This document shows positions 27,348-37,153 of a stretch of DNA of 64,000 nt, piece after piece. The stretch is from Janthinobacterium psychrotolerans (GTDB lineage Bacteria > Pseudomonadota > Gammaproteobacteria > Burkholderiales > Burkholderiaceae_D). Within the stretch, counting starts at the first letter, position 1, and each line of letters starts with the position of its first letter. The DNA is taken from assembly GCF_001677885.1 (NCBI RefSeq), contig NZ_LOCQ01000053.1, forward strand, positions 1-64,000, in the 5' to 3' direction. Below the pieces are notes generated by a model that had not been told where the DNA came from, ran no database searches, and saw nothing but the letters and a program-made list of their open reading frames with translations. Made by a program: the position numbers and the translations under genes.

Positions 27348-27362
27348 GGGCCCTTGTTATCG

Positions 27363-27375
27363 TGAATTTTTTTCA
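27363..27375. promoter_or_regulatory. MetR binding site (TGAA-N5-TTCA)
   Basis: TGAATTTTTTTCA matches the MetR consensus TGAANNNNNTTCA exactly and lies 15 bases from the metR start in the metR-metE intergenic region. It suits autoregulation of metR and former activation of metE. Confidence 0.8.
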
Positions 27376-27460
27376 TGTAAATCGTTAAAATGTTTCGTTT
27401 TTATTATAAATCAGATTGCCGCACACTCTAGCCCATCCACATTAAATCTCGATGACATCA

Positions 27461-27960
27461 TGACCATCCACTCCCACATTCTTGGTTTTCCCCGTATCGG
27501 TGGGAAGCGCTGGGCCTGGACGTGCTGGTGCATGGCGAAGCCGAGTGCAACGACATGGTGGAATACTGCGGCGAGCAGCTCGACGGTTTCCTGTTTACCC
27601 GCCTGGGCTGGGTGCAATCGTACGGCGCGCGCTGCGTCAAGCCGCCTGTCATCTACGGCGACGTGCAGCGCCCCGCATGCATGACGGTGGCCTGGACGGT
27701 GTAGTCGCAAAGCCTGACCAGCAAACCGATAAAAGGCATGCTGACGGGGCCGCTCACCATGCTGCAATGATGGTTCGTGCGCGACGACCCTGCCGCTGCG
27801 CCGCAGCCAGTGGGACGCCTGCCTGGTGATTGCGCCGGTTCACTTGTGGGTCAATCCCGACTGCGGCCTGAAAACGCGGCGATGGCAGGAAACCGAAGCG
27901 GCATTGGCCAATATGGTGCAGGCGGCCAGGCAGATGCGCGGCAGGCCGGCAGCGGCGTAA
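27461..27960 (+). pseudogene. metE: metE remnant (cobalamin-independent methionine synthase) with several internal deletions
   Basis: The gene starts as a normal Met[15 protein letters not shown], then jumps out of frame into the middle of the C-terminal domain: [59 protein letters not shown]. Two further jumps lead to [12 protein letters not shown] and finally to [12 protein letters not shown] and [13 protein letters not shown] before a TAA. Full-length MetE is about 755 residues, but only about 165 codons remain. In-frame stops interrupt the middle part (after MTVAWTV and after LTMLQ). The order of surviving pieces is that of the intact gene, so the decay was by internal deletions. The remnant is divergent from metR and still carries a terminator. 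Confidence 0.9.
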
Positions 27961-27998
27961 AAGACGAACGGCCTTCAGGCCGCATGCACGGCGGCTTT

Positions 27999-28041
27999 CA
28001 GGGCGGCGCACCGGTTTGCCGGGGCGGCGCCCTGGTTTTTT
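27999..28041 (+). terminator. Terminator after the metE remnant
   Basis: CAGGGCGGCGC (27999-28009) pairs with GCGGCGCCCTG (28024-28034) apart from one position and is followed by six T residues. It probably served metE and now separates it from minC. Confidence 0.7.
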
Positions 28042-28187
28042 GATATGAAGCACATGTTGCCCCACGGAATAGCATCCGTGCGGCCCCTGAGAGCGTTTTT
28101 TTTGCAGTAGAATGCAAGAAATTTACTGCTTTCCATGTGCACCTATCGGTCACCGGGCCTTCCGCAGTTTCACTCTGAACAACGTTT

Positions 28188-28925
28188 ATGTCCAAAAGCC
28201 TGCCGCAGAAGCCCATCGAAATCAAGATTTCCACTGTCGTTGCCGTCTCGGCCATCGTGCATGGCGCCGATCCGCAGGCGCTCGATGGCGCGCTGCGCGA
28301 CATGACAGGCGGCGTGGCCGACTTTTTCGAGGACGACCTGGCGGTGCTCGACGTGGCCGACCTGGCGCCTGGCGACACGCCGGTCGACTGGGCCGCGCTG
28401 GTGGCCCTGCTGAAAAAATACCGCTTGAACGCCGTCGCCGTGCGCAATGCCACGCCCGGGATGCATGACGCCATCCTGGCGCAGGGCCTGAGCCTCGATA
28501 GCGGCAAGACGCGCGACGATGCGCCGGCCAAGGACGGCCCGACCCTGGCGGCCGAGTCCGGCGCCGAAGCACAGGTGATGGTGATCGATACGCCGGTGCG
28601 CGCCGGCCAGCGCATTTATGCACGCGGCTGCGATCTGATCATCACGGCGGTCGTCAACAACGGCGCCGAAATCATCGCCGACGGCAGCATCCACGTGTAT
28701 TCCTCGCTGTATGGCCGCGCGCTGGCCGGCGCCTCGGGCAATCCGCAGGCGCGCATCTTCGCGCTGGCAATGGAGCCGGAACTGGTGTCGATCGCCGGTG
28801 TATACCGCACTTTCGAGGACGGTTTTACGCCGGAGATGAAAGCGGGTCCGGCGCAAATTCGCTTGGCTGGCGACAGAATCGAGATACACTCTGTGAAACC
28901 GGTCACCCCCGTAAACCGCTCTTAA
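28188..28925 (+). CDS. minC: Septum site-determining protein MinC
   Basis: A 245-residue FtsZ assembly inhibitor. The N-terminal domain (about 8-110) inhibits FtsZ; the C-terminal beta-helix domain (about 140-240) contains the conserved RAGQRIYARGCDLIITAVV and GRALAGASGNPQARIFA that dimerise and bind MinD. The intervening linker is acidic and loosely conserved. It is first in a minC-minD-minE operon, 38 bases before minD, which places the division septum at mid-cell by pole-to-pole oscillation. Confidence 0.95.
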   Translation: MSKSLPQKPIEIKISTVVAVSAIVHGADPQALDGALRDMTGGVADFFEDDLAVLDVADLAPGDTPVDWAALVALLKKYRLNAVAVRNATPGMHDAILAQGLSLDSGKTRDDAPAKDGPTLAAESGAEAQVMVIDTPVRAGQRIYARGCDLIITAVVNNGAEIIADGSIHVYSSLYGRALAGASGNPQARIFALAMEPELVSIAGVYRTFEDGFTPEMKAGPAQIRLAGDRIEIHSVKPVTPVNRS

Positions 28926-28963
28926 GCTGCACAACTCTGAGAGATATCTGAAAAGGATTATTT

Positions 28964-29779
28964 GTGGCAAGAATTATTGTTGTGACGTCCGGCAAGGGCG
29001 GTGTCGGTAAAACCACCTCCAGCGCCAGTTTTTCCACTGGCCTGGCCCTGCGCGGCCACAAGACAGCCGTGCTCGACTTCGACGTGGGCCTGCGCAATCT
29101 CGACCTGATCATGGGTTGCGAACGCCGCGTGGTCTATGACCTGATCAATGTGATCAATAAAGAAGCGACCCTGAACCAGGCGCTGATCAAGGACAAGCAC
29201 TGCGACAACCTGTTCATCCTGCCGGCCTCGCAAACGCGCGACAAGGACGCGCTGACCGAGGAGGGCGTGGAACGCGTGTTGAACGACCTGATCAACATGG
29301 GCTTCGAATTCATCATCTGTGATTCGCCAGCCGGCATCGAGCATGGCGCATTGATGGCGCTCACCTTTGCCGACGAAGCGATCATCGTCACCAACCCGGA
29401 AGTGTCGTCGGTGCGCGATTCGGACCGCATCCTGGGCATCCTGCAAGCGAAGTCGCGCCGCGCGCAGACTGGCGGCGAACCGGTCAAGGAACACCTGCTC
29501 ATTACCCGCTACGCGCCGAAACGCGTGGAATCGGAAGAAATGCTGTCCTACCAGGACGTGCAGGAAATCCTGCGTATCCCGCTGGTGGGCATCATTCCGG
29601 AATCGGAACAGGTGCTGGCCGCCTCGAACCAGGGCAACCCGGCAATCCACTTCAAGGGCACCGACGTGGCGCAAGCCTACGAAGACGTGGTCTCGCGCTT
29701 CCTCGGCGAAGAAGTGCCGCTGCGCTTCACCAACTATGAAAAGCCTGGTTTCCTCCAGCGCATCTTTGGGACGAAGTGA
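28964..29779 (+). CDS. minD: Septum site-determining ATPase MinD
   Basis: A 271-residue deviant-Walker ATPase. The P-loop KGGVGKTT is at 11-18, with the signature lysine at position 11; the switch residues lie in [11 protein letters not shown] and [10 protein letters not shown]. The C-terminal amphipathic helix ([12 protein letters not shown]) is the membrane-targeting sequence. MinD in the ATP form recruits MinC to the membrane and is released by MinE. minE follows after a single base, so the two are tightly coupled. Confidence 0.96.
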   Translation: MARIIVVTSGKGGVGKTTSSASFSTGLALRGHKTAVLDFDVGLRNLDLIMGCERRVVYDLINVINKEATLNQALIKDKHCDNLFILPASQTRDKDALTEEGVERVLNDLINMGFEFIICDSPAGIEHGALMALTFADEAIIVTNPEVSSVRDSDRILGILQAKSRRAQTGGEPVKEHLLITRYAPKRVESEEMLSYQDVQEILRIPLVGIIPESEQVLAASNQGNPAIHFKGTDVAQAYEDVVSRFLGEEVPLRFTNYEKPGFLQRIFGTK

Positions 29780-29780
29780 T

Positions 29781-30032
29781 ATGGCCTTGCTTTCTTTCCT
29801 GTTTCCCCCCAAACCGAAAACGGCCAGCGCGGCCAAGGAACGCCTGCAGATCATCATCGCGCGCGAACGCAGCGGCCGTGACGGCCCCGACTTCCTGCCG
29901 GCGCTGCACAAGGAACTGATCGAAGTCATTTCCAAGTACACCAAGGTCAACGCCGAAGACATCAAGATCTCGCTCGACCGCCAGGGCAACCTGGAAGTGC
30001 TCGACGTGAATGTGGTGCTGCCGGACGCCTGA
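29781..30032 (+). CDS. minE: Cell division topological specificity factor MinE
   Basis: An 83-residue protein. The N-terminal segment [20 protein letters not shown] is the membrane- and MinD-interacting part, with [10 protein letters not shown] forming the anti-MinCD helix/strand. The C-terminal domain ([18 protein letters not shown]) dimerises. It stimulates MinD ATPase to create the Min oscillation. The start at 29781 lies one base after the minD stop (TGATATGG). It ends the min operon, and the following gene is convergent. Confidence 0.95.
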   Translation: MALLSFLFPPKPKTASAAKERLQIIIARERSGRDGPDFLPALHKELIEVISKYTKVNAEDIKISLDRQGNLEVLDVNVVLPDA

Positions 30033-30040
30033 GGTTTTCC

Positions 30041-30544
30041 TCAGCTGGGCCGTATCGTGATCAACTCCTGCGCCACCGCCGCGCAGGCGCTGACGTGCTG
30101 GTTGCCGATCTGGCGGAACACGGCGTAGCCGAGCGCGGCCGCCACGGCCTGGCCGGCGAACGGCACGAAGCGCGCTACCTGCTTGCTGGCCAGCTTGACG
30201 CCGCTGCGCTTGAGCAGGTGAATGATCAGTTCGCGCGTCACCAGTTTCCCTACCAGCATGCCGCCCATGCCGATCGCCACGCGATAGGCCATCAGCTTGA
30301 ACTGCGGGTTCAGTTTTTCAATCTGCTCCGGCGTCAGGCCGAATTCATGGTTGATATCGTTGATCAGCATCGACAGCAGACCCACGTCCGACATCAGGTC
30401 GATACCCGGAATCGGAATCGCCGAGGTGCCGGCCGACATGATGGCGCGGCGGCCCACCAGGCGGCGGCAGCGCTCGCGCGCCTGCTCGATTTCGGCCAGG
30501 CTGCCCGGGATCAGGTTCCAATCGGTATCGGTATTGTCTGGCAT
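30041..30544 (-). CDS. Uncharacterised membrane-associated protein
   Basis: About 167 residues. The N-terminal 35 are polar and helical (AEIEQARERCRRLVGRRA). Three glycine-rich hydrophobic stretches follow: TSAIPIPGIDLMSDVGLLSM, YRVAIGMGGMLVGKLV and FVPFAGQAVAAALGYAVF. The pattern PIPGID with later FAGQAVAAA recalls GTPase-linked and EcsC-like membrane proteins, but I cannot name a family. It lies eight bases from the end of minE, convergent. The ATG at 30544 gives a compact protein; further upstream the frame runs through the intergenic region. Confidence 0.6.
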   Translation of the reverse strand: MPDNTDTDWNLIPGSLAEIEQARERCRRLVGRRAIMSAGTSAIPIPGIDLMSDVGLLSMLINDINHEFGLTPEQIEKLNPQFKLMAYRVAIGMGGMLVGKLVTRELIIHLLKRSGVKLASKQVARFVPFAGQAVAAALGYAVFRQIGNQHVSACAAVAQELITIRPS

Positions 30545-30710
30545 ACGGTTTCTCCACGCGGTAAGGGCAAACCCAAGTGTAGCGGAAAGCCCGGGCTTTT
30601 CGATTTCACTGGACACAGTTGCAATCTCTGTTATATTTCATGAGAGCATTCCTTAACATTACGATAAGCAGCGCGGCCCGTCTGTTTGTTGTTACACATT
30701 CCAGTCAATT

Positions 30711-31415
30711 ATGCGAATTGCCGTACTCGATAGCGACCCTAGCCAGGCAGAACTGATCTGCCAGGTGCTCACTGCGGCAGGGCATGCTTGCCATGATTTC
30801 CGCAGCGCCAGGGAGATGCTGGGGCAATTGCGCAAGGACAGTTGCGACATGCTGATCCTCGACTGGCAGGGCAGCGATCTCGATGGCGCCGAAGTGCTGC
30901 GCCGTGCACGCGAAAAACTGGCGCCCAAGGCGCCGGTGTTGTTTATGACCAACAGCGCGGGCGAGGACGATATTGTCGCCGGCATCAAGGCCGGCGCCGA
31001 CGACTACCTGGTCAAGCCGCTGCGGCGCAATGAACTGGCGCTGCGCGCGCAGGCCCTGCTGCGCATTGCCTATCCGACCCAGAACAGCGCCGAGCAACTG
31101 CAGTTTGGCAACTACACCTTTGAAACGCGCGCCGGCCGCCTGCTGATGGATGGCGAACCGCTGGACGTGACGCACAAGGAATTTGCCCTGGCGCTGCTGT
31201 TTTTCCGCAACCTGGGCCGGCCCTTGTCGCGTGCCTATATCCATGAAGCCGTGTGGCAGCGCGAAACAGCCCTGCCGTCTCGCACCATGGACACCCACGT
31301 TTCGCGCGTGCGCAACAAGCTGCAATTGAAACCCGAGCACGGCTACCGGCTGGTGCCCGTCTACAGCTACGGTTACCGCCTGGAAAAGCTGAGCAGCCAG
31401 CCGGCAAATGCCTGA
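30711..31415 (+). CDS. OmpR/PhoB-family response regulator
   Basis: A 234-residue two-component regulator. The receiver domain has Asp51 (LILDWQ) as phosphoacceptor, Thr80 and Lys102 (YLVKPL). The effector is a winged helix of the OmpR type (FALALLFFRNLGRPLSRAYI, and later MDTHVSRVRNKLQL). No histidine kinase gene is adjacent, so it is an orphan in this window. The next gene, hemA, starts 73 bases downstream in the same direction; co-transcription is possible, but nothing shows a functional link. Confidence 0.88.
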   Translation: MRIAVLDSDPSQAELICQVLTAAGHACHDFRSAREMLGQLRKDSCDMLILDWQGSDLDGAEVLRRAREKLAPKAPVLFMTNSAGEDDIVAGIKAGADDYLVKPLRRNELALRAQALLRIAYPTQNSAEQLQFGNYTFETRAGRLLMDGEPLDVTHKEFALALLFFRNLGRPLSRAYIHEAVWQRETALPSRTMDTHVSRVRNKLQLKPEHGYRLVPVYSYGYRLEKLSSQPANA

Positions 31416-31488
31416 GCCGCGGCGGACCTGCTCAAGCAACGGGCACAAAGCGTTATAATGTCGGCACACGCCATCCCCACGTCCTGAA

Positions 31489-32763
31489 ATGCAACTGCTA
31501 GCCGTCGGCCTCAATCACACCACCGCACCAGTGTCGCTCCGCGAACAGCTGGCGTTTTCGCCTGAGCATCTGGGCCAGGCGGTGGTGGCGGCGCGCACCT
31601 GGTTCCAGCGCATCGACCTGCGCGACAATGACGAAGCGGCCATCTTGTCGACCTGTAACCGCACCGAACTGTATGCGGCCAGCCGGGTGCCCAATCCGCT
31701 CGACGCCGGCGCCCATTTCCTGGCCGATTATCACAAGCTCAGCTACAGCGAGCTGCGCCCGCACCTGTACATGCTGCCGCAGCACGACGCCGTGCGCCAC
31801 ACTTTCCGCGTCGCCTCCGGACTCGATTCGATGGTGCTGGGCGAAACGCAGATCCTGGGCCAGATCAAGGACGCCATCCGCACGGCCGATGAAGTCGGCG
31901 GCCTGGGCACCTATCTGCACCAGCTGTTCCAGCGCAGTTTTTCAGTCGCCAAGGAAGTGCGCAGCACCACCGAGATCGGCGCCCACAGCGTGTCGATGGC
32001 GGCCGCCGCGGTGCGCCTGTCGCAGCGCATCTTCGACAAGATCGCCGAGCAGAACGTGCTGTTTATCGGCGCCGGCGAAATGATCGAGCTGTGCGCCACG
32101 CACTTTGCGGCGCAAAACCCGAACAGCATCACCATTGCCAACCGCACCATGGAACGCGGCGAGGCGCTGGCCCACCGCTTCAACGGCCGCGCGATCCGCC
32201 TGGCCGACCTGCCGGAAAAACTGCACCAGTTCGACATCGTCATCTCCTGCACGGCGTCCTCGTTGCCGCTGCTGGGCCTGGGCCTGGTCGAGCGCGCCAT
32301 CAAGGCGCGCCGCCACAAACCCATGTTCATGGTCGACCTGGCCGTGCCGCGCGATATCGAAACGGAAGTGGGCCGCCTGAACGACGTGTTCCTGTATACC
32401 GTTGACGACCTGGGCAAGGTGGTGCAGACCGGCCTGGAAAGCCGCCAGGCGGCCGTGGCGCAAGCCGAAGCCATTATCGAGACGCGCGTGCAGTCGTTCA
32501 TGAGCTGGGTCGACGACCGCGCCATGGTGCCGGTGATCCAGGATCTGCATGAAAGCAGCGAAACCCTGCGCCAGATGGAAGTCGAACGCGCGCGCAAGAT
32601 GCTGGCCAAGGGCGCCGATATCGACGCCGTGCTGGAAGCGCTGTCGAAAGGCCTGACGGCCAAGTTCATGCATGGCCCGCAACAGGCCCTGCACCGCGCG
32701 CAAGGCGACGAGCGCAAGCAACTGGCCACCCTGCTGCCAAAACTGTTCCGTCCGCGCCGTTAG
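31489..32763 (+). CDS. hemA: Glutamyl-tRNA reductase
   Basis: A 424-residue enzyme that reduces glutamyl-tRNA(Glu) to glutamate-1-semialdehyde with NADPH, the committed step of tetrapyrrole synthesis by the C5 route. The catalytic Cys56 lies in [12 protein letters not shown]. The NADPH-binding Rossmann core starts near [10 protein letters not shown], and the C-terminal helices dimerise. It begins [19 protein letters not shown], the normal N terminus. It leads the hemA-prfA-dsbB-prmC cluster, a widespread arrangement for hemA and prfA. Confidence 0.96.
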   Translation: MQLLAVGLNHTTAPVSLREQLAFSPEHLGQAVVAARTWFQRIDLRDNDEAAILSTCNRTELYAASRVPNPLDAGAHFLADYHKLSYSELRPHLYMLPQHDAVRHTFRVASGLDSMVLGETQILGQIKDAIRTADEVGGLGTYLHQLFQRSFSVAKEVRSTTEIGAHSVSMAAAAVRLSQRIFDKIAEQNVLFIGAGEMIELCATHFAAQNPNSITIANRTMERGEALAHRFNGRAIRLADLPEKLHQFDIVISCTASSLPLLGLGLVERAIKARRHKPMFMVDLAVPRDIETEVGRLNDVFLYTVDDLGKVVQTGLESRQAAVAQAEAIIETRVQSFMSWVDDRAMVPVIQDLHESSETLRQMEVERARKMLAKGADIDAVLEALSKGLTAKFMHGPQQALHRAQGDERKQLATLLPKLFRPRR

Positions 32764-32844
32764 CGCAGCCCGCTGGCCGTCACGCGGCCATCGCTGTCCC
32801 GCGCGCCCACGCTGCGCCCTCCTTCACTTTTACTTCGAAGCGCT

Positions 32845-33921
32845 ATGAAACCATCCATGCTGTCCAAGCTCGATCAACTGGCGAACCGCCTGGTTGAACT
32901 CGACGAACTGTTGATGCACCAGGACGCCACGTCGAATATGGACAGCTACCGCAAGATGACGCGCGAGCATGCCGAGCTCGGTCCGCTGGTGGCGCTCTAC
33001 CATTCCTACCAGGAAGCGGGCAACGACATCGTCACGGCGCAGGAAATGCTGGCCGACCCCGACATGAAGGAATTCGCCCAGGAAGAAATCGAGGCGGCGA
33101 AAACCACCATGACGCAGCTCGAGCGCGAATTGCAGACCATGCTGCTGCCGAAGGACGCGAACGACGAGCGCAATATTTTCCTGGAAATTCGCGCCGGCAC
33201 CGGCGGCGACGAGTCGGCCCTGTTCGCCGGCGACCTGCTGCGCATGTACACGCGCTTTGCCGAGCGCAACCGCTGGCAGGTGGAACTGGTGTCGGCCTCG
33301 GACTCCGACCTGGGCGGCTACCGCGAAGTGATCGTGCGCCTGGTCGGCAATGGCGCCTATTCCAAATTGAAATTCGAGTCCGGCGGCCACCGCGTGCAGC
33401 GCGTGCCGGCCACCGAAACGCAAGGCCGCATCCACACCTCGGCCTGCACCGTGGCCGTGATGCCGGAAGCGGACGAGGTCGAGGACGTCAATATCAATCC
33501 GGCCGACTTGCGCATCGATACCTACCGCGCCTCGGGCGCCGGCGGCCAGCACATCAACAAGACCGACTCGGCCGTACGGATTACGCACTTGCCGACCGGT
33601 ATCGTGGTCGAATGCCAGGACGACCGCAGCCAGCACAAGAACAAGGCGCAGGCCATGAAAGTGCTGGCGGCGCGCATCAAGGACGTGCAGCTGCGCGAGC
33701 AGCAGTCGAAAGAAGCGGCCACCCGCAAGAGTCTGATCGGTTCGGGCGACCGCAGCGAACGCATCCGTACCTACAACTTCCCGCAAGGGCGCATGACGGA
33801 TCACCGCATCAACCTGACCTTGTATAAACTGGACTTCATCATGGATGGGGATTTGACCGAGCTGACCAATGCTCTCGCCGCTGAACATCAGGCTGAATTA
33901 CTGGCTGCTCTCGGCGATTGA
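32845..33921 (+). CDS. prfA: Peptide chain release factor 1
   Basis: A 358-residue class I release factor. The codon-recognition tripeptide PAT (about 188-190, in [12 protein letters not shown]) specifies UAA and UAG. The GGQ motif near 233-235 ([14 protein letters not shown]) triggers peptidyl-tRNA hydrolysis; its glutamine is the target of PrmC, encoded two genes downstream. Length is standard. The gene follows hemA by 81 bases. Confidence 0.96.
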   Translation: MKPSMLSKLDQLANRLVELDELLMHQDATSNMDSYRKMTREHAELGPLVALYHSYQEAGNDIVTAQEMLADPDMKEFAQEEIEAAKTTMTQLERELQTMLLPKDANDERNIFLEIRAGTGGDESALFAGDLLRMYTRFAERNRWQVELVSASDSDLGGYREVIVRLVGNGAYSKLKFESGGHRVQRVPATETQGRIHTSACTVAVMPEADEVEDVNINPADLRIDTYRASGAGGQHINKTDSAVRITHLPTGIVVECQDDRSQHKNKAQAMKVLAARIKDVQLREQQSKEAATRKSLIGSGDRSERIRTYNFPQGRMTDHRINLTLYKLDFIMDGDLTELTNALAAEHQAELLAALGD

Positions 33922-34012
33922 ACCACCCGGTTTAAGTAGAGGTTAAGCAGCAACATTTTCCGCCTGTGCGAAAATGCATGGCTAAAATTCCATCCACCTC
34001 ACCGTGTCGCCC

Positions 34013-34483
34013 ATGAAAAATTCACGCACCGTCCTACTCCTGATCGCTTTCCTGTGCTTCGTCATGCTGGGCGTGGCCATGTATCTGCAGCATGTGATGA
34101 ACATGGCGCCGTGTCCGCTGTGCGTGATCCAGCGCTATCTGTTTATCGCGATTGCCATCGGCTGCCTGATCGGCGCGGCCTCGAAAACCCCGACGATCGG
34201 CGCCGGTATCGGCCTGCTGGCCGCGCTGGGCGGCCTGGGCGTGGCCGGCAAGCATTTGTATGTGCTGGCCCATCCCGGCTATTCCTGCGGCATCGATCCG
34301 GTGGAAACGGCGCTGAACAAGATCTTCACGGCGCAAACCATGCCCTTCATGTTCGAATCGTACGGCGCCTGCGAAAACGCGGGCGAGGCCTTCGTCGGCC
34401 TGTCGATACCGCAATGGGCGTTTGTCTGGTTTGCCCTCTTTGCGCTCGGCCTTTTGTATACGCTGCTGCGCCGCAAAAAATAA
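34013..34483 (+). CDS. dsbB: Disulfide bond formation protein B
   Basis: A 156-residue inner-membrane protein with four helices that reoxidises DsbA and passes electrons to quinone. The first periplasmic cysteine pair is Cys34-Cys37 (APCPLCVIQRY) and the second is Cys92 (YSCGIDP) and Cys120 (YGACENAG). All four are present. The short length suits the proteobacterial family. The gene sits between prfA and prmC, which are more often adjacent. The ATG at 34013 was chosen over a GTG three codons earlier; neither has a strong ribosome site. Confidence 0.9.
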   Translation: MKNSRTVLLLIAFLCFVMLGVAMYLQHVMNMAPCPLCVIQRYLFIAIAIGCLIGAASKTPTIGAGIGLLAALGGLGVAGKHLYVLAHPGYSCGIDPVETALNKIFTAQTMPFMFESYGACENAGEAFVGLSIPQWAFVWFALFALGLLYTLLRRKK

Positions 34484-34494
34484 ACGAAAGCACC

Positions 34495-35325
34495 ATGACA
34501 GCAACCTTGATTCCCGCCGGCAGCACCGTCGGCGCCCTGCAACAGCGACCGCTGCTCGACGCGGTCGATAACCGCATCTTGCTCGGCCATGCGCTGGGCC
34601 TGTCGCGCGTGGGCCTGATCACGCAATCGGAACGCGTGCTGACCGGCGACGAGGCGCAGCGTCTGTCCTGCCTGCTGGAACGCCGGCTGCGCGGCGAGCC
34701 GGTGGCCTATATCGTCGGCCAGCGCGAATTTTTCGGCCTGCCGTTCGCCGTCAGCGACGCCGTGCTGATACCACGCCCCGATACCGAAGTGCTGGTGGAA
34801 CTGGCGCTGGAACGCTTGCCGCCCGGTGGGCGCGTGCTCGACATGGGCACCGGCAGCGGCGCCATCGCCGTCGCCCTGGCCCACACCCGGCCCGACGCGG
34901 TAGTGACGGCGCTCGACGTCAGCAGCGCGGCGCTGGCCGTGGCGCGCCGCAACGCCAGCGCCAACGGCGTCAATATCACCTTCATGGCCAGCGACTGGTT
35001 CAGCGCGCTGGGCACGGAAAAGTTTGATCTGATCGTCTCGAACCCGCCATATATCGCCAGCGGCGACCGCCACCTGGCCGAAGGCGATCTGCGGTTTGAA
35101 CCCAGCAGCGCCCTGACCGACCATGCCGACGGCCTGTCGGCGCTGCGCAGCATCGTCGCCGGCGCCGCGCGCCATCTGGCGCCGAAAGCCTGGCTGCTGA
35201 TGGAACACGGCTACGACCAGGCCGCCGCGGTACGCCAGTTGCTGGCCGAGGCCAACTTCAACCAGTCGCAAAGCTGGCGCGACCTGGCCGATATCGAACG
35301 CGTGAGTGGCGCCCGCCACGGCTGA
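34495..35325 (+). CDS. prmC: Release factor glutamine methyltransferase
   Basis: A 276-residue SAM-dependent methyltransferase that methylates the glutamine in the GGQ motif of release factors. The SAM-binding motif is DMGTGSGAIAVAL (near 117) and the catalytic NPPY lies near 182-186 in VSNPPYIASG. The N-terminal helical domain (residues 1-85) recognises the factor. The start at 34495 is nine bases past the dsbB stop. It closes the hemA cluster. Confidence 0.94.
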   Translation: MTATLIPAGSTVGALQQRPLLDAVDNRILLGHALGLSRVGLITQSERVLTGDEAQRLSCLLERRLRGEPVAYIVGQREFFGLPFAVSDAVLIPRPDTEVLVELALERLPPGGRVLDMGTGSGAIAVALAHTRPDAVVTALDVSSAALAVARRNASANGVNITFMASDWFSALGTEKFDLIVSNPPYIASGDRHLAEGDLRFEPSSALTDHADGLSALRSIVAGAARHLAPKAWLLMEHGYDQAAAVRQLLAEANFNQSQSWRDLADIERVSGARHG

Positions 35326-35543
35326 CATATTTTCCATCGCATCCCATCGGCTTGACCGCGCGACGCGCCGTTGAGCGCTCAGTTTGTTAAAATATAAAGC
35401 GATTCCTGACCGCCACCTGCGCCGCGCTTCCCCGGGCGACAAGCGGGCGGCACGGCGCTTTTTGGGAGGCCGCCGACGCATTTGCGCATTTTCGGTTAAT
35501 CTCAGCACCACATTTATTTGCTGTACAAGAAAGGAAGCTCAAA

Positions 35544-37127
35544 TTGCCCAACCTGTTGACACGCCGCCTGGCATTGCTGACCGAAGATGCCAACCGCGCG
35601 CTGCTGGGCGGATTGCGCGGCATCGAGCGTGAAACCCTGCGCGTCGACCACGCCGGCCATCTGGCTTCCACGCCGCATCCGATTGCGCTCGGCTCGGCGC
35701 TGACCCACCCCGAAATCACCACCGACTACGCCGAAGCGCTGCTCGAATTCATCACCCCGGCCGAAGCCGACATCGCCGTCACGATCCAACAACTCGACAC
35801 CGTGCACCGCCATGCCTACAGCCGCCTCGGCGACGAGCTGCTGTGGAGCCAGTCGATGCCGGGCCAGTTGCCGGCCGAACAAGATATCGAGATCGCCAAC
35901 TACGGCAGCTCGAACATGGGCATGCTCAAGCATGTGTATCGCCGCGGCCTGGCGCTGCGCTATGGCAAGGCCATGCAATGCATCGCCGGCATCCATTACA
36001 ACTACTCGCTCGACGAAGGCCTGTGGCCGCTGCTGGCCAGCCATGAATCGGCCAGTGCCGCGTCGGCCAGGGATGTGCAGTCGGCCAGCTACCTGGCCGC
36101 CATCCGCAACTTCCGCCGCTACAGCTGGCTGCTGATGTACTTGTTTGGCGCCTCGCCGGCGCTGGCGTCCGGCTTCCTGGGCGGTCGCGCGCACAAGCTC
36201 GACACCTTGTCCGATGACACCCTGTATCTGCCGTACGCCACCAGCCTGCGCATGAGCGACCTCGGTTACCAGAACGACGCCCAGTCCGGCCTGCGTCCGC
36301 ATGAAAACAGCCTCGACGACTACGTCAATGCGCTGACCCACGCCGTCAACGACCCGTACGCGCCCTATGAAGCACTGGGCACCAGGAAAGACGGCGAATG
36401 GCGTCAGCTGTCGACCAATGTGCTGCAGATCGAGAACGAATACTATTCGACCATCCGCCCCAAGCGCGTGATCCGCACCGGCGAGCGCCCGATCCAGGCG
36501 CTGTGCCTGCGCGGCGTGCAATATATCGAAGTGCGCTGCATGGATGTCGACCCGTTCGAGCCGGTCGGCATCAGCCTGCCGACCGGCCGCTTCCTCGACG
36601 CCTTCTTGCTGTTCTGCGCCCTCGACGAGAGCGCACCGATCTCAAACGAACAGAGCGCCTGCCATACGGCCAACTTCGCGCGCACCGTCAAGGAAGGCCG
36701 CAAGCCAGGCCTGACCCTGCGCCGCGACGGCGAAGAGATCAGCCTGCAAGCCTGGGGCGAAGAACTGCTGGCGCGCATCGCGCCGGTGGCGGCCTTGCTC
36801 GACGCACGCCATGGCGGCACCGAACACGCCGACAGCCTGGCCGCGCAAGCGGCGAAGCTGGCGGACCCGGACGCGACGCCATCGGCGCGCGTGCTGCGCG
36901 AACTGCGCGCCAGCGGCGGCTCGTTTGCCGCCTTCGGCCTGCGGCAAAGCGAGCGCCATGCGGCGTTTTTCCGCGCCCAGCCACCGACGGCCGAACAGAG
37001 CGCATACTTCGACCAGCTGGCGTTTGATTCGCTGGCCGAACAGCGCGCCATGGAAGCGGCGCCGCAAGGCAGCTTCGACGACTACGTCGCCTCCTACCGC
37101 GCCAGCACCCTGTGCTCCCACACCTGA
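35544..37127 (+). CDS. gshA: Glutamate-cysteine ligase
   Basis: A 527-residue enzyme of the proteobacterial type-1 family, which forms gamma-glutamylcysteine, the first step of glutathione synthesis. Characteristic segments are [18 protein letters not shown] at the N terminus, the active-site [21 protein letters not shown], and YVEVR-type [18 protein letters not shown] start (35544) with AAGGAAG upstream gives the conserved N terminus. About 220 bases without a gene precede it. The amidohydrolase gene follows closely (26 bases) and may share the transcript. Confidence 0.94.
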   Translation: MPNLLTRRLALLTEDANRALLGGLRGIERETLRVDHAGHLASTPHPIALGSALTHPEITTDYAEALLEFITPAEADIAVTIQQLDTVHRHAYSRLGDELLWSQSMPGQLPAEQDIEIANYGSSNMGMLKHVYRRGLALRYGKAMQCIAGIHYNYSLDEGLWPLLASHESASAASARDVQSASYLAAIRNFRRYSWLLMYLFGASPALASGFLGGRAHKLDTLSDDTLYLPYATSLRMSDLGYQNDAQSGLRPHENSLDDYVNALTHAVNDPYAPYEALGTRKDGEWRQLSTNVLQIENEYYSTIRPKRVIRTGERPIQALCLRGVQYIEVRCMDVDPFEPVGISLPTGRFLDAFLLFCALDESAPISNEQSACHTANFARTVKEGRKPGLTLRRDGEEISLQAWGEELLARIAPVAALLDARHGGTEHADSLAAQAAKLADPDATPSARVLRELRASGGSFAAFGLRQSERHAAFFRAQPPTAEQSAYFDQLAFDSLAEQRAMEAAPQGSFDDYVASYRASTLCSHT

Positions 37128-37153
37128 CTCGATAACCTTCCGTAAAGCGCCCG

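Noticed and set aside
30014-30056. Possible terminator hairpin after minE
   Set aside because: The stem is only five or six base pairs and no T run follows.
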